DNA from: Candidatus Limnocylindrales bacterium
GTDB lineage: Bacteria > Moduliflexota > Moduliflexia > Moduliflexales > JAUQPW01
Assembly: GCA_035559535.1 (NCBI GenBank)
Contig: DATMBG010000037.1
Location: 1-64,000 of the forward strand
DNA: 64,000 nt
Direction: 5' to 3'
This document shows, in pieces, positions 7,935-17,088 of the stretch. Both the position numbers and the translations under genes were made by a program. The notes under the pieces were generated by a model. It did no database searches and was not told the origin of the DNA. It worked only from the letters and a program-made list of their open reading frames with translations. Each line of letters begins with the position of its first letter. Position 1 is the stretch's first letter.

Positions 7935-8990
7935 ATGCCAGAAAAAATTTTAGAATCTTTTGAAATCCGCCGCCTGGAGATCCTGGATCCGAAAGGTGAG
8001 GTTGATGAGTCTCTAATGCCTTCCTTATCTGCCGATGAGATAAAGAAGATGTATGAACTAATGATTCTTTCCAGGACCTTTGACCAGCGTGCCATAGATC
8101 TTCAGAGGGAAGGGAGATTGGGTACCTACGCATCTATTTTGGGGCAGGAAGCGACTCAAGTGGGGAGTGCTTTCACTATCCAGAAATCCGACTGGATATT
8201 TCCGTCCTTTCGGGAAATGGGGGTTTACATGACGTTAGGTTATCCTATTCATCAGCTCTATCAGTACTGGGCGGGGGATGAAAGAGGCCTTAAGGCGCCC
8301 GAGGATCTAAACATCTTTCCTATTTGTGTTCCCATAGGAACTCAGATGCTCCATGCCGCAGGAGCTGCTATGGCTGCAAAATATAAGCGAGATCCCATAG
8401 TTGTGATAACTTACTTTGGAGATGGAGCTACTTCCGAGGGTGATTTTCACGAGGCTTTTAATATGGCTGGGGTCTTCAAACTACCGGTTGTTTTTATCTG
8501 TCAGAATAACCACTGGGCGATATCCTTGCCCAGGGAACGACAAACTGCTGCCAAAACCCTGGCTCAGAAAGCTTATGCCTACGGTTTTGAAGGCATCCAA
8601 CTGGACGGAAATGATATCTTTGCAGTTTATAAAGGGACAAAAGACGCGATAGAGAAAGCCAGACGCGGTGAAGGTCCCGTCTTTATCGAATGTGTTACCT
8701 ACCGAATGTCGAGTCATACCACGGCAGACGATGCCACAAGGTATCGATCTAAAGAAGAAGTTGAAATGTGGAAACTTAAAGACCCTATTTTGAGGTTGAA
8801 ATTATTCATGGAGAGAAAAGGACTCTGGACGGAGCCTTACCAGAAAGAGATCGAAGAGAGATCCAGGCAGATCATCGATGAAGCCGTAAGGGTTGCAGAA
8901 TCCGTAGAACCCCCCCATCCTGAGGATATGTTCACCTACACTTACGCGAAGCCTACGTTCCGACAACTCAAGCAAATGGAGGATTTCTGA
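7935..8990 (+). CDS. pdhA: Pyruvate dehydrogenase E1 component, alpha subunit
   Basis: 351 aa, the usual length for a heterotetrameric E1 alpha. It decarboxylates pyruvate (or a branched 2-oxoacid) on thiamine diphosphate. The ThDP/Mg2+ motif GDGATSEGDFHEAFN lies near residue 162, and the phosphorylation-loop-like segment (TYRMSSHTTADDATRYR) near 255-271. Substrate preference between pyruvate and branched-chain 2-oxoacids cannot be settled from sequence; the downstream acyl-CoA synthetase fits either. First gene of a tightly packed five-gene operon (1-nt gap to E1 beta) behind a sigma-54 promoter. No E3 (lipoamide dehydrogenase) gene is present in the operon. Confidence 0.9.
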   Translation: MPEKILESFEIRRLEILDPKGEVDESLMPSLSADEIKKMYELMILSRTFDQRAIDLQREGRLGTYASILGQEATQVGSAFTIQKSDWIFPSFREMGVYMTLGYPIHQLYQYWAGDERGLKAPEDLNIFPICVPIGTQMLHAAGAAMAAKYKRDPIVVITYFGDGATSEGDFHEAFNMAGVFKLPVVFICQNNHWAISLPRERQTAAKTLAQKAYAYGFEGIQLDGNDIFAVYKGTKDAIEKARRGEGPVFIECVTYRMSSHTTADDATRYRSKEEVEMWKLKDPILRLKLFMERKGLWTEPYQKEIEERSRQIIDEAVRVAESVEPPHPEDMFTYTYAKPTFRQLKQMEDF

Positions 8991-8991
8991 T

Positions 8992-9957
8992 ATGCCGCAG
9001 TTAAATATGGTTCAAGCCATAAATCTGGCTTTAAAAGAGGAAATGATGCGGGATCCAGATGTGGTGATATTGGGCGAGGATGTTGGAAAAAATGGCGGCG
9101 TATTCCGTGTTACCGAAGGACTTTGGGAACAATTCGGCTCGGAACGGGTGATAGATACGCCTCTTGCAGAATCCGGTATTCTGGGAATATCCATTGGTAT
9201 GGCCGCTTATGGATTAAAACCTGTTGCAGAGATCCAGTTCGTAGGATTCACCTATCCGGCCTTAGATCAGATTTTCTCACATGCCTCACGTATCCGTTCT
9301 CGTTCGAGAGGAAGATATACCTGCCCCTTAGTTATTCGAACCCCCTATGGAGGAGGTATCAAGGCTCCGGAACTCCATGAAGAGAGCCCGGAAGCCCTCT
9401 TTTGCCATATGCCGGGAATAAAGGTGGTAGTACCTTCAACCCCTTACCATGCAAAGGGGTTATTGGTTTCTTCGATACGAGATCCAGATCCTGTTCTGTT
9501 CCTGGAAGCCACCCGACTTTATCGTCTTATAAAAGAGGAGGTTCCGGAAGGGGACTATACCTTCCCCCTTGGAAAGGCAAGGATTGTTCGGGAAGGTAAA
9601 AATATCACCTTGGTTGCATGGGGAAGCATGCTTCATAAGGTTTTACAGGCTGTAGAAGGTTATGATGATGTTGAAGTGATCGATTTAATGACGCTTCATC
9701 CCTTTGATGAAGAAACTCTATTTAAATCAGCCAGAAAGACCGGAAGAGTCATCATCGTACACGAAGCTCCTAAAACTTGTGGGTTTGGTGCAGAACTATC
9801 GGCAACTTTGGCCGAGGAAGCTATGCTTTATCTAAAAGCTCCCATTCTACGGGTTACCGGTTATGATGTGGTCATGCCTTTGCCTAAGTTAGAAGATTTC
9901 TACTTGCCCACCGTACAACGGATTAGAAAGGCCATGGAAGACATCATAAAATATTAA
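8992..9957 (+). CDS. pdhB: Pyruvate dehydrogenase E1 component, beta subunit
   Basis: 321 aa, full length. It pairs with the alpha subunit; the N-terminal half carries the ThDP-contacting segment (LGEDVGKNGGVFRVTEGL, residues 27-44, then TPLAESGILGISIGMAAYG), and the C-terminal transketolase domain ends with HEAPKTCGFGAELSA and the VTGYDVVMPLPK stretch. A GGAGG inside the end of the alpha gene serves its ATG, with only one base between stop and start, so translational coupling is likely. Confidence 0.92.
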   Translation: MPQLNMVQAINLALKEEMMRDPDVVILGEDVGKNGGVFRVTEGLWEQFGSERVIDTPLAESGILGISIGMAAYGLKPVAEIQFVGFTYPALDQIFSHASRIRSRSRGRYTCPLVIRTPYGGGIKAPELHEESPEALFCHMPGIKVVVPSTPYHAKGLLVSSIRDPDPVLFLEATRLYRLIKEEVPEGDYTFPLGKARIVREGKNITLVAWGSMLHKVLQAVEGYDDVEVIDLMTLHPFDEETLFKSARKTGRVIIVHEAPKTCGFGAELSATLAEEAMLYLKAPILRVTGYDVVMPLPKLEDFYLPTVQRIRKAMEDIIKY

Positions 9958-9970
9958 AGGAGTGTGGAGA

Positions 9971-11131
9971 ATGGCTTTTGAATTTGCGTTACCGGACTTA
10001 GGAGAAGGAATCACAGAAGGTGAGATCCGAGGGTGGCTGGTCAAAGAAGGGGATTTTGTTAAAGAGCACCAGCCTGTTTTGGAAATCGAAACGGATAAAG
10101 CAGTTGTGGAAGTTCCATCGCCTAAAGCAGGAAAAGTTTTGAAACTCAGTAGAAAAGAAGGTGAGGTCGTCCGGGTTGGGGAGGTTTTGATGATCCTTGG
10201 GAGAGAAGATGAGGTTATAGAAGCTGTTGAAGAATCTGTTTCCGTGGTAGGGGTACTTCCAGAAGGAGAAAAGGAAGTCCTCGCCGTTCCAGCCGTCAGG
10301 GCCCTGGCTAAAGAATTAGGCGTCAACCTAGAAACCCTTCAGGGTTCTGGTCCTGGGGGAAGTATTACGAGAGAAGATGTGATCCAGGCCTCCGAAAAGG
10401 CTAAAAAAATGGTCACAGACCTCTATGGGCCTGTGGAAGTAAGGCCAATTAAAGGGATAAGAAAAACCTTGATCAAAAACCTTCTAAAATCTAAGGGAAC
10501 AACTGCTTATGTAACCAGCATGGACGAAGCCGATGTAACCGATTTGTGGAATCTTAGGGAAAAGGAAAAGGAGGTTCTTCTTAAAAAAGGTATTCATTTA
10601 ACCTTTTTACCCTTTTTTATAAAAGCTGTACAACATGCCTTGATAGAACATCCTCTTTTTAATGCCTCCATAGATGAAGAAGAAGGAAAGATTATCCTCA
10701 AAAAATATTACCATATAGGTATTGCCGTAGATACTCCAGACGGATTAATGGTTCCTGTGATCAAAGAGGTAGATAAAAAGACGATCTTAATGCTGGCTGA
10801 AGAGATCCATAATCTGGGTGAGAAAGCCAGGCAGAGAAAGATCAGGCTGGAAGAAATGCGAGGCAGCACTTTTACCATAACGAACTATGGAAATTTAGGC
10901 GGAACCTTTGCAACCCCTATTATTAATTACCCTGATGTAGCTATTCTGGGTACCGGGAAGATCTCCGAGAAACCATGGGTAAAGGGGGGAGAGATTGTAA
11001 TTCGGAAAATTCTACCCCTTTCCTTGACGTTTGATCATCGAATAACCGATGGAGCTGAAGCAGCAAGGTTTTTGACAAAGATAATCCGTTATCTTGAAGA
11101 TCCAACATTGTTATTTATAGCAAGCGCATGA
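9971..11131 (+). CDS. pdhC: 2-oxoacid dehydrogenase E2, dihydrolipoamide acyltransferase
   Basis: 386 aa from the ATG at 9971, preferred over a GTG at 9962 because AAAGGAG at 9956-9962 sits 8 nt before it. One lipoyl domain (residues 2-78, lipoylated Lys43 in EIETDKAVVEV), one peripheral-subunit-binding domain (AVPAVRALAKELGV, about 105-140) and a catalytic acyltransferase domain ending in the DHRITDGAEAARF active-site motif (HxxxDG). It transfers the acyl group to CoA and forms the complex core. Its stop overlaps the next start as ATGA. Confidence 0.9.
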   Translation: MAFEFALPDLGEGITEGEIRGWLVKEGDFVKEHQPVLEIETDKAVVEVPSPKAGKVLKLSRKEGEVVRVGEVLMILGREDEVIEAVEESVSVVGVLPEGEKEVLAVPAVRALAKELGVNLETLQGSGPGGSITREDVIQASEKAKKMVTDLYGPVEVRPIKGIRKTLIKNLLKSKGTTAYVTSMDEADVTDLWNLREKEKEVLLKKGIHLTFLPFFIKAVQHALIEHPLFNASIDEEEGKIILKKYYHIGIAVDTPDGLMVPVIKEVDKKTILMLAEEIHNLGEKARQRKIRLEEMRGSTFTITNYGNLGGTFATPIINYPDVAILGTGKISEKPWVKGGEIVIRKILPLSLTFDHRITDGAEAARFLTKIIRYLEDPTLLFIASA

Positions 11132-12474
11132 ACCCCCTGGAATCTCTTTTTAACCCAAAATCCATTTCCCTTATTGGAGCAGCCCATACAGAGGCAAAAT
11201 TCGGTGGGATTATACTGAAAAATCTGCTTCGATTCAAAGGTAAAGTTTATCCGGTTAATCCAAACTATACCCACCTGATGGGCCTGAAAGCTTATCCATC
11301 TGTGGAAGAGTTGCCTGAATCGGTTGATCTTTCTATTATCATAAGGCCAGCACTCGAGGTACCTGAGATTTTGAAGGCCCATAAGGACAAGGCGAAATGT
11401 GTTATTATTATAAGCTCTGGCTTTGCAGAAATCGGGGAGAAAGATCGTCAGGATGAGATCTTGCATATAGCCAGAGAACTCAACATTCGAATCCTCGGCC
11501 CTAACTGTATTGGTATCTACAACCCCTACCAGAGGTTGGATACCTTGTTCCTTTCCTATGAAAGATTAAAAAGGCCTAAAAAAGGGAATATAGCCGTAGT
11601 TTCTCAGAGTGGTGCGATTTTAAGTTGTCTCTTTGGAGCGATCCGAAAGGCGAATATAGGTTTATCCAGGGCTATCCATTACGGTAATGCAGTGGATATT
11701 GATGAATCAGATATCTATGAATACCTTGCCAATAATGATGAGACAAGGGTTGTGATCTCTTATATAGAATCGGTAAGAGAGGGAAGAAAATTTATAGATC
11801 GAGCCCGCCTATTATCCGAAAAGAAACCTTTGTTAATCCTCAAATCAGGAAAAAGTTCAAGAGGCCAGGTCGCAGCCTACTCCCATACGGGAAGACTTGC
11901 AGGACGATACGAAGTATTTCATTCCATTTTGAGACAATTCCACATAAAGGAAGTGGAAGATTTTGACGAACTGATGGACGCAGCCAAAGCCATTTCCTAT
12001 CAAAAACCTTCTCCAGGTCAGCGTGTTCTTATTCTCACCAATGGAGGCGGTTCTGGAGTACTGGCGGCAGATGAGTGTATGCGGCAGAAGCTAGAGGTAA
12101 CTCCCTTACCAGAGAAGAGCTTAAAAATCCTTAAACCCTTATTTCCTTCTTTCTGCGTACTCAACAATCCCCTAGATCTCACCGCCCATGCCCGAGATGA
12201 AGACTATCTGACCGCACTCCATGAACTCAAAGAGGATTATGATGGTTTTGTAGTTATTTCCCTAACAGGGGTTACTGGAATTACAGAAAGGTTTATAGAC
12301 CTGTTAAAAGACTTTAAAATAAGTACACCTAAGCCCATCGTTTCCCATATCGCCTACGATAGTATATCCAGAAAATTAACCCTTCTTCTGGAAAAAATCG
12401 GAATACCCGTCTATCCGTCACCGGAAAGAGCTGTACGGGGATTAAAAGCACTTTTAAACCCATCACCATGCTAA
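11128..12474 (+). CDS. ADP-forming acetate/acyl-CoA ligase, alpha subunit
   Basis: 448 aa: CoA-binding Rossmann domain (SISLIGAAHTEAKFGGI, residues 11-27), then two succinyl-CoA-ligase-like flavodoxin domains. The phosphorylated His of this family is in AYSHTGRLAG (His253). ADP-forming acyl-CoA synthetase converts acyl-CoA, ADP and phosphate to acid, CoA and ATP. The family is best known from archaea and fermentative protists and is patchy in bacteria. Translationally coupled to E2 by a 4-nt ATGA overlap, so acetyl-CoA made by PDH can be cashed in directly for ATP. Split-subunit arrangement, with the ATP-grasp subunit next. Confidence 0.88.
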   Translation: MNPLESLFNPKSISLIGAAHTEAKFGGIILKNLLRFKGKVYPVNPNYTHLMGLKAYPSVEELPESVDLSIIIRPALEVPEILKAHKDKAKCVIIISSGFAEIGEKDRQDEILHIARELNIRILGPNCIGIYNPYQRLDTLFLSYERLKRPKKGNIAVVSQSGAILSCLFGAIRKANIGLSRAIHYGNAVDIDESDIYEYLANNDETRVVISYIESVREGRKFIDRARLLSEKKPLLILKSGKSSRGQVAAYSHTGRLAGRYEVFHSILRQFHIKEVEDFDELMDAAKAISYQKPSPGQRVLILTNGGGSGVLAADECMRQKLEVTPLPEKSLKILKPLFPSFCVLNNPLDLTAHARDEDYLTALHELKEDYDGFVVISLTGVTGITERFIDLLKDFKISTPKPIVSHIAYDSISRKLTLLLEKIGIPVYPSPERAVRGLKALLNPSPC

Positions 12475-13178
12475 AGGACTTTATCGAAAAAAATAAAGGT
12501 AAGATGGTCTTTTTGGAACACGAAGTGAAAAGACTCTTGAAAGAAGCAGGGATCTCTGTGCCAAAAGGTTTATTTGTAAGTAAAGAAAAGGCAGAACAGC
12601 TTTCCACGATAGTCGATCTCTCTTACCCCCTCGTAGCTAAGGTTTCCTCTACAAAGATCTCTTCAAAAAGTAATGTTCAGGGAGTACGAATCGGACTAAA
12701 GAATGCGTGTGAGTTGAAAAAAGCTGTTACAGAACTTCTTCAAATAAAGGACGCAGAAGGTGTTCTTCTAGAAGAAATGGCTCCCCAAGGACTTGAGGTT
12801 ATTGTAGGTGGTATAGAGGATGAGCTATTTGGTCCTGTTGTTATGTTCGGCCTGGGAGGTATTTTTGTTGAATTGTTTAAAGATGTAGCCTTTGCTCTCG
12901 CACCTCTTACTGAAGAGGAAGCACTCTGGCTGATCCAGCAGGTTAAAGGTTATCAACTCCTGGAAGGCTATAGAGGAAGACCCTCTGTAGATAAAGATAC
13001 GCTTTTAAAGATTATAGTTACCATTTCTACGTTTATAGCAACAGGCCTGATCAAGGAAATAGATTTGAATCCCATAGCCCTCTATCCAGAAGGGGCAATG
13101 GTTCTGGATGCAAAGATGTTAGTCAACGCTCAAATTGGAAATCTGAGACCTAATAATAGTAATACCAACTCTCCCTGA
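12468..13178 (+). CDS. ADP-forming acetate/acyl-CoA ligase, beta (ATP-grasp) subunit
   Basis: 236 aa with an ATP-grasp fold: VAKVSSTKISSKSNVQGVRIG (residues about 57-77) and the VGGIEDELFGPVVMFGLGG strand-loop (about 110-128), and EIDLNPIAL towards the end, which binds metal and nucleotide. It forms the heterotetramer with the alpha subunit and carries the nucleotide site. It overlaps the alpha gene by 7 nt. Last gene of the PDH operon; a 110-bp gap then leads to a convergent hemerythrin gene. Confidence 0.88.
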   Translation: MLKDFIEKNKGKMVFLEHEVKRLLKEAGISVPKGLFVSKEKAEQLSTIVDLSYPLVAKVSSTKISSKSNVQGVRIGLKNACELKKAVTELLQIKDAEGVLLEEMAPQGLEVIVGGIEDELFGPVVMFGLGGIFVELFKDVAFALAPLTEEEALWLIQQVKGYQLLEGYRGRPSVDKDTLLKIIVTISTFIATGLIKEIDLNPIALYPEGAMVLDAKMLVNAQIGNLRPNNSNTNSP

Positions 13179-13289
13179 GACCCCCTGCAGGGGCAAGACC
13201 TGTCCCTGACGGAACAAATTAACGGAGCTCATGCGGATCTGTATTCCCCTCTTGGAAAACCTGAAAGCCTGACTGATATTCCATTAACT

Positions 13290-13799
13290 TTAACTCTTAA
13301 CTCTTCGGCCTATCTCCTTTATCTGCTCTTCGTTCAAACAGATTTGGGCCATAGGATAAAGTATCTGCTCTTCTCTGCGGATATGGGATCTGAAGGAGTT
13401 AATGAATTCAAATAGAGGATATTGGAGTCCTGAAACCTTCTCTGGATCCCATAAGTTATCCTTCCAATGGCCGAATATGCCAAGTAATTGAAAACCACGC
13501 TCAAGGATTTCTCTGTGCTCATCCCGCATAATGGTCGTACATCTCCTATCGAATAGGTTGTCCTCCATGACCTGAAATAACGCCTGTTCCTCCTTATAAA
13601 AATGGGAGCGGATCTTGTTATGCAGGCAACGAGCCAGCTCCATCATCTCATCCAGTTCTTGTTCGTTCGGGGTAAAGCCTAAAGCCTTATCTTGAGTCTG
13701 TCGAAGAACCATCTCAACTCTATCTTGTAAAATATCGATGTCCCTGGTTATCTCTTCATGTTCAATCAATAAAACCTTTATAGGATTTAGATTCTCCAT
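13290..13799 (-). CDS. Hemerythrin-domain protein 1
   Basis: 169 aa, a single four-helix HHE-cation-binding domain. Candidate diiron ligands: His14 in LLIEHEEI, His59 in LARCLHNKIRSHFYKEE, His65/Glu69, His99 in RDEHREIL, and His137/Glu141 in FRSHIRREEQILYP. Such proteins bind O2 or NO, or store iron. The segment VLRQTQDKALGFTPN between helices 1 and 2 is unusual and resembles translated dispersed-repeat sequence. GGGAGGG precedes the ATG. It lies beyond the 3' end of the nirK operon, 294 bp from the NnrS-like gene. Confidence 0.85.
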   Translation of the reverse strand: MENLNPIKVLLIEHEEITRDIDILQDRVEMVLRQTQDKALGFTPNEQELDEMMELARCLHNKIRSHFYKEEQALFQVMEDNLFDRRCTTIMRDEHREILERGFQLLGIFGHWKDNLWDPEKVSGLQYPLFEFINSFRSHIRREEQILYPMAQICLNEEQIKEIGRRVKS

Positions 13800-14093
13800 T
13801 ACACCCTCCCATCGCTTTTTTAATCCTACCTTTTTTTCCTATCGGAAGACAAAATTACCAGTTCCCATCGCTGTAACCAATCGTCAGAGTTTAAAATACC
13901 GAAAGAATTTATCAATTTAGTACGGGAAAAAAGAACCATCCCCCTGCCCTCCCGGAGGGATTTAGTTTTAGTAAGGAAGACGTGTCGTAAGTCCCTCCCC
14001 TTTTTGAAGGGATGAGGTTACACTTACTAAACGGATATAGATACCGTCTAGGTTTTATATTAAACTTTATTATAGTGCTTTGTAAAGTTAATT

Positions 14094-15233
14094 CTATTTA
14101 TGATGTGAGGTTTTACCGGTCGATTTTAATACAGCATGGCCCGTGTTTGCAAGGAATAGCAGCAAAGCAATTGCATTAAGCAGCCCACCCCACTGACGTC
14201 CCGGTAACCAGCCGGACAGATCCCCAATTACTCGCAAGAGTAGTGAAAAATGCAACAGAGCCAGGTGGAGGTAAAAGGCCAACCGAAAAGGTACGGGTAA
14301 TCTTGTTATTGCAGGGAGGATGATGGGAGCATGACCGAAAATCATGGCAAAGACAAAACCGAGGAAGGTAGAGTGGAGTATGGCATCGTAATGCGGCCCG
14401 GCTACAACTCCGCCGAAGAGTAGGGCTAGCAGTCCGCTCACTCCCAGCCAGACGTAACCAGACAGCAGACATAGGGCAGTAAATCGGGTTAATCCGCTGT
14501 GATGTACGGTGCGCCGGGCGATGTCGTAGAACAGCAGCCATAACATCAGAGCAATCATCCCTATTCCTGCCAGACGGACTCCCATGTCATAGGTGATAGG
14601 GGTCAGGATAAGCCCGATCAGGAAGAGGCTGCCAGCTAACAGAAAAGCTCCCTGAATCCTTCGAGAAAGGAGAAGGAGGCGACTTAATTCCAGTCGCTCT
14701 CCAGCAATGGTTAATACCAGAAAGCCGATCCACCAGAAAACAATATGGTAAATCGGCCAGCCGATGAGCCACAAGATATTACCTGTCCACCAAACCAACG
14801 TCCCAAGTCCCGTAATAACTGTGAAGAGGGTGGGTTGGTGATAGATGATTTTCACAGAGGCAACTACCAGTCCTAAGCTGCCCAGGGTCATAAGTAAGGG
14901 GCCGGGTAAACCCGGTAATCCCATGATCAAGGCCAGGGCTCCTAAACCAGTCAGCAGGGGCGCTGCATAGACCCAACGATGCTTCAAGGCTACCGCCCGC
15001 TCTAAGCCAATAAGGGTTCCCAGGAATCCGGAAACCATCAAAGGACCATGGGCCGACAGTAAGGCAGGCTGCAGGAAAGGCAACTCCCAACCCAGACGTA
15101 CTAATCCTGTCCCCAGTCCAACCAGCAGGGAGAATATCCCCAAGACCATGAGGGGAAAACGGGTACGATGGGGGGGTTCTGGAGAGACATGGCTTGTGGA
15201 GTCTCTACCCGTCAGAGGATTATATCTGTCCAT
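14094..15233 (-). CDS. NnrS-like heme/copper membrane protein
   Basis: 379-aa polytopic membrane protein with about 10-12 hydrophobic helices. LLSAHGPLMVSGFLGTL near residue 60 and LHSTFLGFVFAMIFGHAPIILPAI near 290 resemble the conserved His-containing helices of NnrS, a membrane protein associated with NO handling and nir/nor expression. It is downstream of nirK on the same strand (180 bp gap holding a repeat), which supports a role in nitrite/NO metabolism. Similarity to NnrS is partial, so 'NnrS-related' is as far as I go. No clear ribosome-binding site; the start may be slightly internal. Confidence 0.65.
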   Translation of the reverse strand: MDRYNPLTGRDSTSHVSPEPPHRTRFPLMVLGIFSLLVGLGTGLVRLGWELPFLQPALLSAHGPLMVSGFLGTLIGLERAVALKHRWVYAAPLLTGLGALALIMGLPGLPGPLLMTLGSLGLVVASVKIIYHQPTLFTVITGLGTLVWWTGNILWLIGWPIYHIVFWWIGFLVLTIAGERLELSRLLLLSRRIQGAFLLAGSLFLIGLILTPITYDMGVRLAGIGMIALMLWLLFYDIARRTVHHSGLTRFTALCLLSGYVWLGVSGLLALLFGGVVAGPHYDAILHSTFLGFVFAMIFGHAPIILPAITRLPVPFRLAFYLHLALLHFSLLLRVIGDLSGWLPGRQWGGLLNAIALLLFLANTGHAVLKSTGKTSHHK

Positions 15234-15293
15234 GTCGGCTTTGCTTTTAATCGGAGAAGCGACTGGTGGGTCCTCCCCTCTCCTGTTGTACGA

Positions 15294-15375
15294 CCAGATC
15301 TGATAGAGACTGTTGTATTCAAATGAGTAGGGGCGACCGGCCAGTCGCCCCTACTCTTCCATCAGAATGGGTATA
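15294..15375. repeat. Palindromic repeat/terminator downstream of nirK
   Basis: The core hairpin GAGTAGGGGCGAC / GTCGCCCCTACTC (15325-15356, 13-bp stem) lies inside shorter arms containing TCTGATAGAG and CCATCAGA. It is a copy of the element at 7209-7311. Placed after the nirK stop codon, it may also end transcription or cut expression of the NnrS-like gene. Confidence 0.6.
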
Positions 15376-15413
15376 AGCAGTTAGGGTAATCCTTCCAGAT
15401 ACGAGTTCAAAAT

Positions 15414-17063
15414 CTAGTGAAGGGAACTGGCCTGTTGAGTTTTTTCGTCGATATTCTGAGCGCCTTCCGGTCCTAATCTATGAAATACTTCAAGATTCTC
15501 CGGCCCTTCGGCCATCAGGAAACCTACCAGACCCCGTTCTAACCGCGAGAGGGCGTGGTCCACTAAGATGTAACGTCCAGGAACTTCCAGTTTAAACTCT
15601 ACCATGGCCGCCCCCCCGGGGGGTACCAGCGTTGTCTGCACATCGGTCAGGGGAGGAGCCGTGAGGGATGCCTGGTTATAAACCCGATCAAAGATTTCAC
15701 CAATCACATGGAAGGACGAAGTAAAGTTGGGACCTCCGACGCCAAAGAAGATACGTACCGTCTCCCCTACCTTGGCTTGCATAGGATATTCCTTGGTGAG
15801 AGCTCCAACTGCTCCATTCAATACGAAGTATTCAGGCGTTTCCGCCAGGAGTTTCTCTACACTGAATTCTTGATACCCATGTTTTCCAAAGGGATTTTGA
15901 GTATAAATCTCACCCTGCATCACATAAAACTCACGATTCACTTCAGGTAAGCCACCTTCCGGTTCTACCAGGATAAGACCGTACATCCCATTGGCAATGT
16001 GATGGGCTACCATGGGGGTTGCACAGTGATAGACGTAAAGGCCTGGATTCATCGCTTTAAAAGTAAAGGCTTTCTCTGTATTGGGAGAAGCCTGTGTTAC
16101 GGCTGCACCTCCGCCGGGGCCAGTCACTGCATGGAAATCTACCGAGTGGATCATTCGGCTATCTCCATGGTTTTTCAAATGGACTTCCACGGTATCGCCC
16201 ACACGTACCCGTATAAAGGGGCCTGGAACCTTGCCATTGTAAGTCCAGTAGGTGTAGGTGGTACCCTCTGCCAACTGCCCCTTCAGCTCTATAGTTTCTA
16301 GATCTACCCGTACTGTCTGAGCAGGACGGGTTCCAATGGGAGGGGGTAAATCCGTGGGATTACGAACGACGCTTACCCCCGCAGGAGAAATGATTTCTCC
16401 GGCTTCTCCAACAACGATTTTACCTTCCATTCCAGCTTGCCGATGACCGGGTAATGAGCAAAAGTAGGGGAACTCTCCTTTCTTAGTCACCCGGAATGTA
16501 ATTACACTACTGGCTCCTTTACGGGCAATCTCTTCAGACTTGGCATTAAAATCGGGAAAGGTAATATCATGTAAAACCCCATCCCCGTTAATCAAGGTAA
16601 CCTGTACCACATTATCCAACATAACCGGCAGGGTGGGATTCACAACCCCATCAATAGCTCCTCCTACGCCGATAAAGACAAGTTTTTCCTCGGCAAGGCT
16701 CGTCTTCAATGTGAAGGTAACATTAGGTGTGTAAGAGGTAGGACTTTTCTCTGTAGCAGAAGTATTCTCCCCACTCCTGGAGGCAGAGTCTGCGGGTTGG
16801 GATACAGTTTTCACACCTGTATCCGCAGATCTCGGCAGCCCTAAGGCATGTTCGTGGATCCCAGTACTTGTAGTACCCTTCGTGTCAAGGGTGGAATCCG
16901 CCGACTTGGATAAAGTTTTTACCTCTCTATCTGAAGATTGTGCAGAAATGGGAATATTCGTATTACCGAGATTATAAAGAACAATAGCAGCCACCACAAA
17001 GGCAACAAGAACCCCCATGGCCAACAGTGAAAGAATCCGATCATACTTATTGGCGTTGTTCAT
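15414..17063 (-). CDS. nirK: Copper nitrite reductase with extra N-terminal cupredoxin and membrane anchor
   Basis: 549 aa from the ATG at 17063, chosen because AGGAGGGA (17072-17079) sits just upstream; the frame extends 11 codons further. Order: N-terminal TM anchor (8-31), low-complexity Ser/Thr linker (35-110), a cupredoxin domain with type-1 Cu ligands His165, Cys202, His207, Met212, then a two-domain NirK core. Core ligands: type-1 His306, Cys347, His355, Met360; type-2 His311, His346, His503; catalytic Asp309 and His452. Every key residue is present. It reduces nitrite to NO in the periplasm; the fused cupredoxin probably feeds electrons. The Cys347-His355 loop is one residue shorter than in classical NirK. 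Follows a hemerythrin gene by 25 nt. Confidence 0.92.
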   Translation of the reverse strand: MNNANKYDRILSLLAMGVLVAFVVAAIVLYNLGNTNIPISAQSSDREVKTLSKSADSTLDTKGTTSTGIHEHALGLPRSADTGVKTVSQPADSASRSGENTSATEKSPTSYTPNVTFTLKTSLAEEKLVFIGVGGAIDGVVNPTLPVMLDNVVQVTLINGDGVLHDITFPDFNAKSEEIARKGASSVITFRVTKKGEFPYFCSLPGHRQAGMEGKIVVGEAGEIISPAGVSVVRNPTDLPPPIGTRPAQTVRVDLETIELKGQLAEGTTYTYWTYNGKVPGPFIRVRVGDTVEVHLKNHGDSRMIHSVDFHAVTGPGGGAAVTQASPNTEKAFTFKAMNPGLYVYHCATPMVAHHIANGMYGLILVEPEGGLPEVNREFYVMQGEIYTQNPFGKHGYQEFSVEKLLAETPEYFVLNGAVGALTKEYPMQAKVGETVRIFFGVGGPNFTSSFHVIGEIFDRVYNQASLTAPPLTDVQTTLVPPGGAAMVEFKLEVPGRYILVDHALSRLERGLVGFLMAEGPENLEVFHRLGPEGAQNIDEKTQQASSLH

Positions 17064-17088
17064 ATCTATCTCCCTCCTCATTTCAAAT

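Noticed and set aside
9962-9970. Earlier GTG start for E2
   Set aside because: It overlaps the AAAGGAG ribosome-binding site serving the ATG at 9971.
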